Source: Lingula anatina (taxonomy: Eukaryota; Brachiopoda; Lingulata; Lingulida; Lingulidae). From it: a stretch of DNA of 64,000 bases. This document shows positions 25,179 through 39,500 of the stretch, piece by piece. Made by a program: the position numbers and the translations under genes. The stretch's first letter is position 1. Each line of letters starts with the position of its first letter. The notes under the pieces are model-generated. The model worked only from the letters and a program-made list of their open reading frames with translations. It did no database searches and was not told where the DNA came from. The stretch spans positions 348,577-412,576 of the forward strand of contig NW_019775424.1 in assembly GCF_001039355.2 (NCBI RefSeq), in the 5' to 3' direction.

Positions 25179-25186
25179 CTTTTATA
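25179..25186 (-). promoter_or_regulatory. TATA box of W4
   Basis: TATAAAAG on the minus strand, 88 bp upstream of the W4 ATG, within a GCAGCATATAAAAGCGGC context. The equivalent bases are TTAAATAG in W2 and TTTAAAAG in W3. Confidence 0.65.
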
Positions 25187-26642
25187 TGCTGCTGCTAAGA
25201 CGCCTGATTCAATGACTTTTAACTTCGGCGCATTCATTTAACTATCAAGGTTGCGTGTTTGTTTCATGCGGGAGACAAATGCAAAAAATGGCAAAATAAT
25301 TTCTACTAGGGCCTCAGGAAGACCGATCCGCAGGTCAAGAAGTTGTAAAGAACTCCTTGCGTAGATAGTGAAGATTTTGATAAAACTGGGAAGATGGTAA
25401 GATGGAATTATTTTGGTGATTTGAACTCTAATCTTGCGTTGCCATACTTGTTTTGTTTTCACGGGTAATAGTAATTATCTCGTAGACGGCCTGCACAAAC
25501 AAACTCCATATGAATAAAACAAAGTTTCTTAACAAACCCCCTACATAATAAACAATTTCCGTCAGTGAACCATTGGTATTTATGTGTTTTATTTTCTCTT
25601 TTCCTCGTCAGTACCTAATCAACACTTCTGTATACTACGGTAGAAAGCAAAAATGACAAAACCGATATCTTTAACTCAAACTGTGACGAATTCGTTTAAA
25701 AGTGTGGTTTAAATTGTTATATTTCTTTTAAGTAATCAGACTTAATACTATCACGTTGATTAAATACTCTGTACCATGGTGACTCTAATGACCGCAATAG
25801 AAATACGTGCTCACACTGAAGTAGATACTACTCTTAGTATTGCGATAGTGATATCAATGAACATAAAATTACTGTCACGTATAGACTAACATTTTCCAAG
25901 TTTTATTGCGTCATCGTACCAGTAGGACTTTTATCTCAAGGTTATGGAAAACATATAAAGAAACGTAATTGTTATTTGATAGTGAATTAAGTACAACGTC
26001 GTGTCTTGGTGTGATGTAAACAACTGGCACGCGCAACCGTTTCTCCAGGCAGACTCCTCACACCAACTCTCAACTAGGACTCGTTTTAATGAAACTATGA
26101 CCGGATTCACAAACAGCTGATCCGCTGACTATTTACAATGGATTTCCGCCTCTTTCGCGCACCATTCCATCAGGGGCAGAGCAATAATTCAATCTCGGCT
26201 TGCTTACAAGTGAGTGGCACCATATTTGATCCGCGGACTGGTTAGTCCATGGGTACAATAGTTATGCATTCTGCCTGTCGCTCTATGAATATCGCTCCAA
26301 TTCTGCATTAATTCTCGCTGAATGCAATCAGATTAACACACCTCTTCCTAACATAAAGCTTATGTCAAACAATTTGCTCATAAAATACAAAGAAATGTTT
26401 ATTTCCACAAAAATACATCTTTTTTCACATAAAACATTATGACCATAGGCAATATACACCAGTATTAAGATTAATCCATCACATTCACTGTACACAGTTA
26501 TCCCAGTCACATGTATACACAATACTAATACAATGTAATATATGTATGAACAATATAGTTTATATCAGTATTAATATGTTTTAGAATATACCTGTATTTA
26601 TGGTATAATCAAATTTTAACATTTGTCAAAAATATACAAAGT

Positions 26643-26793
26643 ACAGGGGGTGTATCCAGAGATATTTTCTGACAGTCTTCCACATTATCGTTATTGAACC
26701 ATCCTCCATTTTTGACCTTCTTTCGACAGAAAAAATTAGATTCCCGTCAATGTAAACATCAATGTAAACAGAAGACGACCTCAATCCGCCCCT
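26643..26793. mobile_element. Short inverted-repeat element, family D (CAGGGG ends)
   Basis: Begins CAGGGGGTGTATCCAGAGAT and ends ..CAATCCGCCCCTTG, so the ends are imperfect inverted CAGGGGC-type repeats. A second copy at about 41038-41211 shares the interior (CCAGAGATATTTT(C/T)TGACAGTC, TCTTCC..AGACG). Ends of this type are common in hAT-related MITEs; the assignment is inference. Confidence 0.55.
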
Positions 26794-28654
26794 TGCTAAG
26801 GTAAACTATAAATAATTCATGCAGGCAGTGACAGTAATAATAATTAAGTGATACCAGAAATATTCGAAAGTATCAGAGTTTGTAGGAAAACATACGAACT
26901 ACCGCATACATAAATATCAGCTGTAGCATGGGCCTTTCCAGTGCCTGAGAAAAAATTTTCAAAAATTTCCCACCATCTAACTTTCACCAAGAGTACAGAT
27001 ATTAATAAAAAAAGAGTAAACACTTACACTCCCTTAAACTTTGCCCAATTTGGAACATTTCATACCAGGCCAGCAACATTCTATATTGCATATATTTTAC
27101 ATCAAAAAGTGTGTTGGGGGGGGGGGGGGGATTTTTATAAAGGAGGAGATTTCCTGTCCTCTGCATTTATTCATATTTTTCAAAGCACTTTTTAAGTACA
27201 AACAATACCTTCCTGATGCAGGCAAAAATATCTGCAGGTTTCTGAACCAATAAACTAAAACATTCTGTGCAATGGTCCCAAGAGAATTAAAGCATTAATA
27301 ATTTCCTGAACCTGCTGTCTTAACTATCTCCCTCTATTTACAGGCAGGTCAGACCTCAAATATCTGTCAAATTCCAAAATTCTAAAGATTTTACTTAAAT
27401 TTTCAAAATTTCATTAAAAAATTACAAATGAAAAATGTTAAGGTTATTCATATTTGTAATCTGTTGCAAATGAGTGAAGGAAAATGTGTATAAATGTTTG
27501 CCAAGTTTTACCTAATAAAGCAAATCCTGAAAATGAATGAGGTAGGTAAAATAATGTGATTTCATTTAAAAAATCATCTTTTATCAGATCACAGCATTCA
27601 CACTAGCAATTAAAGGATGGGGTGCTTTGGGCAAGCCCATAACCCCTCCGCCGATCCTTTGGACTCTCATCACAAACAAATTATGTTTTGGTACATAAAA
27701 AAAAATCAAGTTAAGCAACATACATGTAGTAGCAGGGTTAAAATGTACTCTGCTCATGTGTATTTCCCAATCATAAATTATCCTAAACCTTAGATCTACC
27801 ACTGAATAATAAATTGCACATCAAAATTTCACATATGCCATCAAGTGAAATGTATATATATGCTAATATGCATGTAGTTTTTTTACGGCACAGTCCAGCA
27901 AATCTTTAATATATACTGGTATATACAATACAGTTAAAACATCAAAATTTCAAAAGATAAATAATTTGTATTCAACAACCATGAAAATTGAAAAAAGATC
28001 TCTAATTGCAATGGCCCACAGTTTAGAGATAAAAATAGATATACCCCAAAATTGATCAATACAAGGTAATGCATGTACTTATGACAAATTAAGCATGTAA
28101 GTTCTAGATATAATAAGGTTCTTTTACATGTCTGTTAAATAGAGCAGAGCCAACTTCACCTTCTTCCATATTTCTCAAAACAATAAATAAAAATAATATA
28201 TTAAAAAATATTGGAATGGAAAAAATGCCATTCAAGAAGGAAACCACTTTCCATGTCATGGATTTCCCCCATTTTAAACCCTTATACAAACCCGTTTACT
28301 TTCCTGTCTTCAATACAAAAGAGAAAATTTTCCTAAAGGAGGTAAATTCCCATCCTTATTTTATACTGTATCAATCAGCAAAGTCTTTTCATAAACCACA
28401 TAATATCAACAATATTACAAATATCTTGGGTACAATTGCAACACATATTTCATTCATTTTCCACTACTCTAAATATTATACACTAAGAGAACAAGAAAGA
28501 AAAAATAAATACCAAAATGTGAAAAACCTCCTGTATCACATTACTTCAAATCATCAATATTAAACTGAAAATTTATGATCTTGCTCTTACAAATTGTTTG
28601 ATATCAAACTAATGATTTTTTTCCTTTCCTCCAAAATGCATGCATATATAATAA

Positions 28655-28658
28655 CAAC

Positions 28659-28700
<42 letters not shown>
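28655..28700. repeat. AAT microsatellite
   Basis: About 15 AAT/ATA units, with ACA interruptions at the left end. Confidence 0.9.
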
Positions 28701-29254
28701 CATAAGCCAAAATTCAAAGCATATTAGCTTGTAGTATTAAGATACAATAACTATTCTATTTAAATAAGTAAAACATAGATGTTACAGTACATATTATAAA
28801 ATATTCTATTATCACTGTCTACATTTTGCACAATACAGTTATTTCTCAAAGGAAAAAAGTCCAAAAACAGCAATGACATTGCCAATTTCAGTGAGAATTG
28901 TTCACAACTTCCTCAACTTAAAAAAGCAATTTTTACTAGACCGCAGTTATATTAAAATTTAATTTCTAAAAAAGACCCAGCAAGGCTAAGGGTGGTATTG
29001 TAAGGCACCCCTTACTGGCAAACTAAAGACATCAACACTGACACTTTACTATAACAGCATTTCAATAAACACTTTCCTGGCTGTACATACAAAGTGTTAC
29101 ACAGGATACTTCTCTTGGATTAAAATCTTTCAAACTTAAAACCTTTCATTCACACATACTTTCTATCAAAAATGAACTTCCTTGAATCCTGCACATTATG
29201 TTCAATTTTCTTTTTAAACCCTCCTGACCCTCCTCCGAGCCTGTCCAGCCCCCC

Positions 29255-29757
29255 TCACCACACCTCACATTTGTGGACTGGATTCATCACACTGCCCACT
29301 GGGCAGTTATATGCCTCAGCAAAGTACAGGGAATTGGACAGGGGAACTCTCACCCTAGGATAACAGAGACAAAGTTCTGGTTACTTAAAAAAATAATTTA
29401 AGTAAATGAAAAATGAATACTAAAAGATTACACCAAGCACTTTTTTTTCCTTTTTTAAAAATTATTCAGGCACATGAAACAATTTTTTTCAGTCTTTGGG
29501 CATAAAGTTTCATTGAAACTGACTAAAAAACAATAAGAGGGAATGACTAGCAGACAGCAAATGGGCCACATGTACTGTATCTGAATCAAGTGCACTGCTG
29601 CAACTTAAGTTAATTTGTGCTGCCATTGGGATTTGAGCAATTAAAAAAAATCACAGCACTTCCTACCTGATTGGTCCCGGACTGTGCACTGATGTCCTTA
29701 TCTTGTGCAAAGCTTCTTCATCCCTCATGGTACCACACCAGATCTGGAACCAGTCAG

Positions 29758-29831
<74 letters not shown>

Positions 29832-32800
29832 CTTAATTACAATTTGTACCTCTTGAAAATAGTTTTACAACTTGTATTATACTAGTACACAGTGTGTGTG
29901 AAGAAACTAGAGAACCTTAAAAAATTGCCTTAAAAGGAAATCAGAGAAAGACAGAAACACTAAGCAATGGGTGAGAGATTGGTTACAGGTGTTAAGTCTC
30001 CAAGTGCTGCATGCAACCTTTAAAGGGACATCAGTTCATAGAATTTTGACCTCCTAAAATCTTCATATTTAAATAAACTGTACAGAATTTTAGAATCTCT
30101 CTAGAGCATAATTCAAGCAGCATACCTGGGCATAATTCAAGAAGAAGAGCTGGTTATGATCGAGGTTCAGTCCTGGTAGTCTCTGCTCTTCTCCATTCTT
30201 GGCAACCCAGCTTCTATATGCCTGGATAAAGTAGGAGGATGAGAATTTCAAAGCAAGCAAACTATATTATTATAATTGCTGTTACTGTCCATGGAATTTA
30301 GGTCACAGATGTGAGTAGGAATCTTAACAGACTGAGTGCTTTCTTTCATTAAAATGCATTTGAAAAATATCAAATTTAGAATAAAAAATTATTTAAAAAT
30401 AATTAATTCCATTTGAATTCAATTCATCATTTTTATACTGTTTCTTTTTTCAATGAAAAGAAAAGAAAATGGAAAGTTCATTTCAGGCATTAATTCACAA
30501 GTAGGACACCATTCACCCACCCTGAATGCCTCCTTCAATCCACCATTATCTGCTATGTTCTCCCCCTCTGTATTCTTACCATCAATCTGAAATCCAAATT
30601 AAAATCATATTAAAATGAAGACCATTAAATACATATCATCAGGCTCATGGCGTGGGTGGGTGGGTGGAGGTAGGGGGTCCAAAAGAACCACCCTTTTTGC
30701 TGAGAAAAGGTCCCCTCAGAGTAAGTTTTATCCAGGTACACGAAAGCTTACAGGCCTGATCATTTTGTTAAGTTATTTAAGTGAATGAATGACTTATACA
30801 TATATCTTCAAACAAAGGTAACAAGGGTTAACCACTGACAAGATGGAATGTTCAACTTCTTTTCATTTGAGGTTTTATCCTCAAATTATCATAGTATTTC
30901 TAATATTGTCAAATTCTTGGCAATATACCGGGTATAATAATCACAGTTTTCCTTATACTGTCAAATTAATATTAATAAAATATGTACGTATCAGTAACTG
31001 TGAAGTTACACATACATTCATGTTAATTTGCTCCAGCTTGTACTGTGAGTACTGCTCTGTCATGCAGTCAGCTTTCTTGCGAAATTCATTTATTGTCTGA
31101 TTGTCCATCCAGTGCTTTAAGTTGCCATTTTTGTCAAACTGCCTGCCTGTAAAAATATAATACAATGAGTTCTCAGCTAGAAAAATATGTGGCTAAGAGC
31201 TAAGACAGTTTTTTCAATATACATGTACAGTATGAGGACCCTGCATTATTTGATACTGGACTATATACACTGTACATCTAATAAGGGTGGAATCAATAAC
31301 ACCCCCCTCCCCCCCAAACACACACACACACACATTTACTGAGGAAATGCGTAACGTATAGTAATGAATGTAATTTTTTAGGTACATTAACAGTCTTTTT
31401 TCACGAGTTCTTATTTTTACTATAGAGGAGCATGGTGGCAATATCAGGACTCCCTCTTGCTAATGGTACTAACTAAAAATTTATTGTTTCAATTTTACAG
31501 GCAGGACACAGTGTGCTTTTCATTAATATTTAAAAAAATATTGCCCTTGCCTCTCAATTTAAGATTTAGTTCATACCTTTATCATCAAATCCATGTGTTA
31601 TTTCATGTCCTATGACTACACCAATACCCCCATAGTTCAAGGACCTGAAAATGTAAGAGAAATGCAAAATAGTCTATAAAAAAGATGTGAAAGGAAATAT
31701 GCTTAATCAAAAAGTGACCCAGTACTAGCAAGTTTAGTCATTAAACAATAATGATAAGTCTGAGGAAGTGAAAAAGGTGTGAGAAGTTTGAAAAAGTGTG
31801 TTAGGTATGAGAAGTTTGAAAAAGTGTTAGGTGTGATAAGTTTGAGGAAGTGTGTTAGGTGTGATAAGTTTGAGGAAGTAGGCAGGGTGTGATAAGTTTG
31901 AAAAAGTGTTAGGTGTGATAAGTTTGAGGAAGTGTTTTAGGTGTGATAATTTTGAGGAAGTAGGCAGGGTGTGATAAGTTTGAAGAAGTGTGTTAGGTGT
32001 GATAAGTTTGAGGAAGTGTGATACAGCATACACGCTATATTCACAATAAACCATGCTGTAACTATAGTGTACTAGTTTAAACAGCTCAAAAGAGAAACAA
32101 AATCATTCTTACTTTGGAAAAGTAGAACTATAAAACCGAGGTTGTAAAATTCCAGCTGGAAAAACTGAAATACAAAATAATTAATACAGATAAACTGGTC
32201 AATATACTCATTTACAATCTCTGTGACTTAAAATGTGTCAAAGTGTTACAGACATGCAAGATAAACTACATGTAGTATGATAATTTTAATGGCATTTTAC
32301 TACATTAAGCAAAAAAGTAGCTGCAAAAAATATATAAACTCAATCTTGTGACAGTACTTTTGTTACATAAGACACCTGTTTCCAATTTTGTTACTGAAGA
32401 AATGGAACAAGAAAACATAACATACATAATGAGGAATAAGAAAATATTAAATTTGCTTTAACTTATAAAAGTACAGCATTTACCAATGTCATTTTTATTC
32501 GGGTTGTAGAAAGCATTCACGACAGCAGGGTCCTGTTCCCATCTGAAAAAAAAAAAAAAAAAAAAAAAAAAGAAATTTTGCAAGACACATCAATCCATAT
32601 AAATAGTAACTGTATTCATCTTTCAGTTATAACTCAGTTCTAACATTTACTTATGAATATCTGACAAATTGCCCAAGTCATGTACACACTTCTTCATACA
32701 GAAGTGACAGTGCATATTTTTCACCTTTGGGAAGGGGCAGTGGTTGGATCAATCCCCACTATGTGTTTGAGAATAGGAGGAGAGGGGGGTTGGGTTTTTT

Positions 32801-35800
32801 GTTTGCCAAATTGGATTGGTGTTGGTAATTCAAGATCTTTTAAGCTAAATCCAGTAGCACTATCACATTTTGGAAAAATGTCACAAATATATCTCAACAA
32901 ACACAATGTTAATTAGAACACCTCCTTTACTTACATGTCAAGTGGCATTGGCTTGCTTAACTTGCTGACAATCTTACAAGTATATCTCAACAAACTCAAG
33001 GTTGGCTAGAACACCTCTTTACTTACATGCCAAGTGGCACAGGCTTGCCTAACTTGTTCACAATCCTTGTGGCCAGAAATTCTTCCACTTTCACCAAGTT
33101 TTTAAAGTACTGATCTTTTTTAAAGTCAAGCTGTAAAGAAGAAGGGAATTGGCTTGAGATATAGTAGGTACTTCAAAATGGATATAAACAATGTAGGGCA
33201 CTATCAGTTTATCTTAGATAACTGAAAGTAATCAAAGAAAAACTTCATGGATCTCCTGGTGAAAAAATTCCTGATTAGACATAATTTCCTGGTGAAAATT
33301 TCCTGGTTAGATAAAAGTGCACTCCAATCATGTAATATATTTAAACACTAAGCAAACAAATGTTAGACACAGCTAGGTAATTAAAGCATTTACCAGACAT
33401 CTTCAAATCTTATCATGATTCCTGGATTTACTGGCTTATCAATGGGCACTGCTGGTAGCTATACAGTGCAACATGAATTCTAATTTGTTGTTCAGTGTTT
33501 TCCAGGGTAAGACTCAGAATAAACTATAATGAGTATGAAATATTCTAAGAATTTTCACATATCACCTTTTTAAGGTATTAAAAGTATCAATTACCCCTGT
33601 GTATATATTATCCAGCTCAGTGTTGTTCAGTATGTATTCCGGGTAGCCAATCCTTTCATTCATTGCACTTGCCTGTAAACGAATAAAACATGATATGCCG
33701 TTCTGAAACACTGAAGAAACATACTGTATGAGTGAAGAAAAAAAGATACATTCCTTATAAGAATACACTGCATTACAGGTGTGCCGTGATCATGCAAAAC
33801 ATGCAAGTTATTCAGTTAAGTGATTGCTCTCAGCAAGTCTTCAGTCAGATCTGCAAAATTGGATCCATCTAAGTAGAGCAATGGTGTCTATGCGAATGGG
33901 GTCTTTGTTTTGGCACACCCAAAAAATTAAAATCTTCAGCCAAAAAATACCATGCCAGCCTATGTGACTTCTGACAGGTGACAATGTCAGGCAGTTCTGA
34001 CACCTGCCAATGTGTTATTGATTTGATGAAAATATCAAATTTGTTTCATTTTATCACTTGACATTTTTAGGGATGACAAATAATAATGTATTGAAAATGT
34101 GCACAAAATTTCAATTCAAAAGCTTGTGAACTATTGAAGTAATTGAACTTTGAACTTAGTAACATTTTTTTAGTCACCCTATAAATATCCCAGCAAGGAA
34201 AAAATGAACATTGCATGTTACTACACTGTACATCTAAAGTAATCACCAATTAAATCTATTTATATATATATCTAATAGTCACCTTCGCTATGGCATATTC
34301 CTTAGTGACATCATCCATCCAGTCTGTTTCCCTCAGTAGATCCTGGAAAGCTGCCTTTATGTTATTAATCATTTCCGTTGCCTGAAGATGACAATAAAAA
34401 TAACAGAAGGTGTGAGGTCATGCACAATTAGAACTTGGTAGTGATAATTAAAGATACCAAGAATAGGTGAATGGGAGTGCTGATTTGTTTTTCAACTGCA
34501 TTCATTTTTATTATATAGGAAAATGTTAATTAAGTGTTGGAAAATGGTAAACGTGGGCACATAAGTGTTTCTGCCAAACAAAGTCAGCAATGGCAAAATT
34601 TGCAATTTAAGTGGTGTTCACTTACTGTGTCTTTACTCTCTTTCTTGAAATGTTCTCTCACAAACAAAGCTCCCACAGCCATACCCATACGCTCGTTGGC
34701 ATACTCTACACATTTCTGCCAGCGCACTTTTTCTTTAACTACACCCTAATAAACAATAAAGAACAGTGATAAAGGGATATGGTTCTCAATGAAACTATTG
34801 CTCTACATAGTAACATAACACATTCTTCGAGAATGTTGCTGAATGCAATCAGTTTTACAGATTAACACAACTCTTCCTGGCATTGAAAAGAAAACAGAAA
34901 AGCTGATTGTACAAATGGGTTGGAAACAAGAGGAGGAATGTTAATCTGTGAAACTGATTGAATTCAGCGAGAGTTCCTGCTTGTGTATTTGGCTCATAAA
35001 TTAGTTGATGACTCTGTATTCAAAATCACTGATAATTACTCAGAATTACCTGTGGCTCTAAGTATGAATCATAATTATTATTATATGAGAAAAATAGCAT
35101 ACCTGTATTACTTTCCTGTAAGAGTTTCTCTGTTCTCTGAAATCCTTGCTAAGTTCTGGCACAAACAGCTTGACAAGTCTCCACAGCATATAATTTGCCA
35201 AAACTCTGAAACACAATATTTGATTAAATAGTGGTAAATACTGGCAGTGGTATACATATACATACTAGTCAAGTATTTATAAGTACTAGTATATGTACAG
35301 TACTTGTGCAGATACTGCAGCACTTTAAATTTAAATCTAACATTTTATATGTCTCCTAATGCATGCATGACTACTGTACAGCATCACAAACAAGCAATTT
35401 TTTCATTTGATTTATTTCCTAAGACTGGGTTCCCACAGATTTAGATCGATCCATCTGGACCGACCTAACTCCCTGGGGGTTCACGCTAAATTGCTGTCAG
35501 CTTCCAGGACCCGAGTGCGCACAAAAGTTAATTACCCCCTTACAGCTTTTAGTAGGCGGGACAGACATTTAAGCTGATTAAGCTGACAGGAATCTAGTGA
35601 GACTCCCCAGGGGGATAGAGCGATCTAAATATCTGTGGGAATGGTTTTTAAATGTTTTTAGAGTTAATGACAAAAACAAGACCATCTGACCCTACAAGTC
35701 ACAAACATGTATAATTGGAGATTGGTTGTTTTTATTTGTGAAATGCAGGGTCTGTAATACACAATATAATTACATACATTCTTCTTCATCACTAAAGATA

Positions 35801-36468
35801 GTACTGAGACTTCCAGATTCAGTATGTTTACGGGAAGACTACAGGTTGGAGATTTTATCTTAAAGGTCTTTGCTTTTTTATTCCTGTTGTATCTTCAAAA
35901 AAATCTATTCACGCTTGAAACACAGCTCCAAGTTCATTGTGTGATGTAATGTTGGGATTTTTGGGCAAAAATATCATTTTCAGTTTCTTGATTTTCTCAG
36001 GCACCTGGACAACCATAAACATGCTTTTATTGGTATTATAACACTTGAACTAAGTACTACAAAAGGGGATTGGGGATTTTTCTTTAAAGACTTACTGTTG
36101 ATTCTATCTATAAAAATGTGATTTTTAGCCCTTTTTGGGTAAGGCCCCATCTTAAAGTGTCTCGACTATGACAACTATGGGCTATTATACGATCTCATTA
36201 TAAGATCTACCATATTTCACCTTTGTTAATATTTTCATAATCAAAGCATAACTTTTATACAAACTAATGGGGCATCCTATTCCCTCTTCAAAGGCACCAC
36301 ATATATCAACATGCAATCCTGTTAATAGCTTATAATAAATCATCTCCCTGCCAAAGTAGGATTAAATCATGGGGGCATGCACTGCCTTCTAAACAAGCTA
36401 ATCCCTAGTGTTCCAGTGGCTAGGGCAATTATTATAATTAACTATTGATAATACAGGCTTAAATTGCT

Positions 36469-36500
<32 letters not shown>

Positions 36501-39500
36501 GTAATAAAGATATCAGCTTTGAACATAAGTATTTCTAATTTAGTTGTGCTTAGGGTCAAAACAAAACAAAATAAAACAAAACAGATGTTATAACCTTTTA
36601 AGGCTTCTTATATTTACATAATAGGTCCAATTTTCCATATTAATTTATACTTTTGTTAAAATGTGGACTCCATATACGCATTCAATGGAACAATCCAAAT
36701 TTTAATGCTATTATTGCAAATGATGGAGTTCATTGTGTTGCCAACATGCCATTAAGCAGTCTAAAAAAAATGTGGAGATCAATACAATAACAAAGTGTTA
36801 ATCCTTTATTTACTAATATGAAGATAATTTTGTCTTTCGGTGGTTGTACCTGTGATCCGTTTTTAGTCGGATATAATATTTGTCTTTCAGTGGTCGTACC
36901 TGTGATCAGTTTTTAGGACGATCTTTTCCAAGTCTCTGAAATAAGTGAGTGCCAAAACAACCACTGGTTCATCCTGCGTAAATGGCAGCTGCAAATAATT
37001 CTCAAAATAGTTCATCCATTTTATCTGAAAGAAGAAAACAAGGAAAAAAGTATACAATAATGTTACATAACCACAAACAAAGAAAATAATGTTTTATAAT
37101 TATAAGAGAGAAGTGCTGAAAACATGGAAATTAAAAAGTAAAAAAAAAAAAAATTCCTCAACAAAATAACTTTTTATTATTTATTTATCTTTCAGCTAGT
37201 ATTTATCATTATCAACCTCAGATGTCTTATCCTCATTGTCATTTTTACAACAATTTATTGGAGAATTATTAGATTTCTGAGATTACTTATTTGTCCATTG
37301 AATAAATATATATGCTTTAGCAAAAAATCATAGATGCTTCTATGCATTAGGTGGAAGTGACCCATCTGTCTACATTTTCTCTAACAGAAGCATGGCACTG
37401 TGACAAACACTATAGTTCTATGTAAGTTAAATGTACCTACCCCAGGCACCTGTCGCATTAACTCTTTAATGGAAAATTTATTATAGTTGGCGCTAGTGTC
37501 ATGTTTCTGCGATTGTGGTATCGTGATCTGAAATAATAAAAAAAAAAATAATAATAATAATTATAATAATAATAATCACTCAGCTCTGGACCTAACAGGA
37601 CCCATGTCAATATATGCCAGTTCCAATCTCAAAAAAAGATAGCTTAGATTTAGAGAGGCGTGGCTGCTTCCTGGGTATGTACTATGCACCACCAGCCAAG
37701 GTGATGTGACAGTTTTTACTATGAATCATTTCATACCTGTGGATTTAAATGGGTGAGGATGAAGATCTAAATGGAAAATAAATATCAGAAAACCTTCCAC
37801 CTTGTGGTACAAAACAAAATACCTACATTTGCCAACATTATTTCCAGACTGAGCACTTTCTCAATAGACTGTATGACATCTTCACCATCCGCTCCCAATA
37901 GCTTGGCTATTTCTATCATGAATTTTCTATAGGGTTCCAGATATAAACTTTCTGTATAGTACTCACGGCTTGGCATACCCAGCACAGGCTGGTCAATCTG
38001 AAATAAAGGTTGAAGGAGTTAGGTCCTTTCACTACAGTAAAAATGAAAAAAAAAAATTTTTTTGGCTGTCAATTTTAAAGGGATACCTTTTATTCTAACT
38101 TTAAAAAAAATTGTTTTTCAAAGCCTTGTTTCATAAAATGCCTAAACAAAACTACACTATCAATATGCCTGTAAGAAATATTGTTTGACTGCCAATTATC
38201 ACATTTGTTTCGATATTTCTTCCTGACTACCTGTAAAATGTGTATTGATGAATTTTTATCATCAGCTGCAATCCAAGAGTCTATCATAACTGGGAGATTA
38301 AACTGTCTCCTTAGTTTTCCCAAAGTAGCTTCAAGGTTAAATTTTCCTTCAGACCAGGCCTCGTCTGCTATTGGCCAGCCACCAAAAGGTTTCAGGACTT
38401 CCTGAAGTGGAGATTTACCAAGACGGTCTATTTCAGCTGTAAAAAAGAAGAATGCCTTGCCATTATCAGAGAAAAAATTATCTGTTTGTATTGTAACATG
38501 GAGTTTTTGCTTGTGGAATTTGCCATTTATCTGATATTTGCAGCCACCTGCAGCTTCTTAATGATACTGTCGGTAACAAAATTAACAATTATAAGTATTT
38601 TTCAAATGTCTCTTAAACAGTTGTGCCATAAAATCTTGCAATTGCAAAAGGTGTGAATTTAGCTTATGTTATGACTGTACACATGAAAAACATTCTGGAA
38701 TAAATATTCTGAATGAGGAGCACATTTGGGACTATGTTTGAATTTGACCTTCATTTTGTCCCCAGAGTTGGCTATAGCTAGTTGAAAAAACATAGAATTT
38801 GTTTTACACCCCATTTCCATAGATTAGATCGACCTACTTTAGATCGACCTAACTCCCTGGGGGTTCACGCTAAAAAGCTGTTAGCCGGGCGGACACAAAA
38901 GTTAATTACCCCCTTACAGCTTGTAGTAGGCGGGACGAACATTTAAGTCGGATTATCTGAAAGTTATCTAGTGAGACTCCCCTAAAATCTATGGGAATAG
39001 AGCCTTACAGATAGAGAAGCAACAAGGCTTAGACCCCATTCCCAGAGATTTTAGATCGATCTATCCCCGTGGGGAGTCTCACTAGATCACTGTCAGCTTA
39101 GCTGGCTTAAATGTCTGTCCTGCCTACTAAAAGCTGTAAGGGGGTAATTAACTTCCATGAGCGGTCAGCTGACAGCAATTTAGCGTGAACCCCCAGGGAG
39201 TTAGGTCAATCCGGATGGATCGATCTATATTTCTGGGAATGTGCTCTTAGACAGAGCAGAAGAGTTTATACTTACTCAAATTCATACAAGAACGGTATAG
39301 TATTTTAGCTTGATCAATGGAAGCTGCATCACCGCTTTTCAGGGGTTCTTCAAGCAGAGCTAAATTTACAAATACAATAAAACATTTAAACATAAGCTGA
39401 GCCAATGTACACTATCCAAGCATTTTATTATTTTAAAGCTAATCCATGAAACTGAAAGAACTACCACATGTACTTTCATATCTCGAAAGTATCATGCTAT

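Larger units (their letters stand above)
25187..29254. other. Spacer and possible 3' UTR of the ECE-like gene
   Basis: No coding exon recognised. The left part holds diverged copies of inverted-repeat elements. From about 26.3 kb to the ECE-like stop at 29255 the sequence is uniformly AT-rich and free of genes, which would fit a long 3' UTR on the minus strand; TTTATT (AATAAA on minus) occurs several times, e.g. near 26399, but no end can be chosen. Confidence 0.35.

Noticed and set aside
28216-28563. 115-codon plus-strand frame
   Set aside because: AT-rich, low-complexity composition, no recognisable domain, and it lies antisense in the probable 3' UTR of the ECE-like gene.
31827-32054. 75-codon minus-strand frame with a repeated KLITPNT peptide
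   Set aside because: It is the minisatellite read in frame, inside an ECE intron; no start context or splice link.
32887-32980. Extra exon in the ECE-like gene
   Set aside because: It is a partial duplicate of the end of exon 13 without an acceptor; the neighbouring exons join in frame without it.
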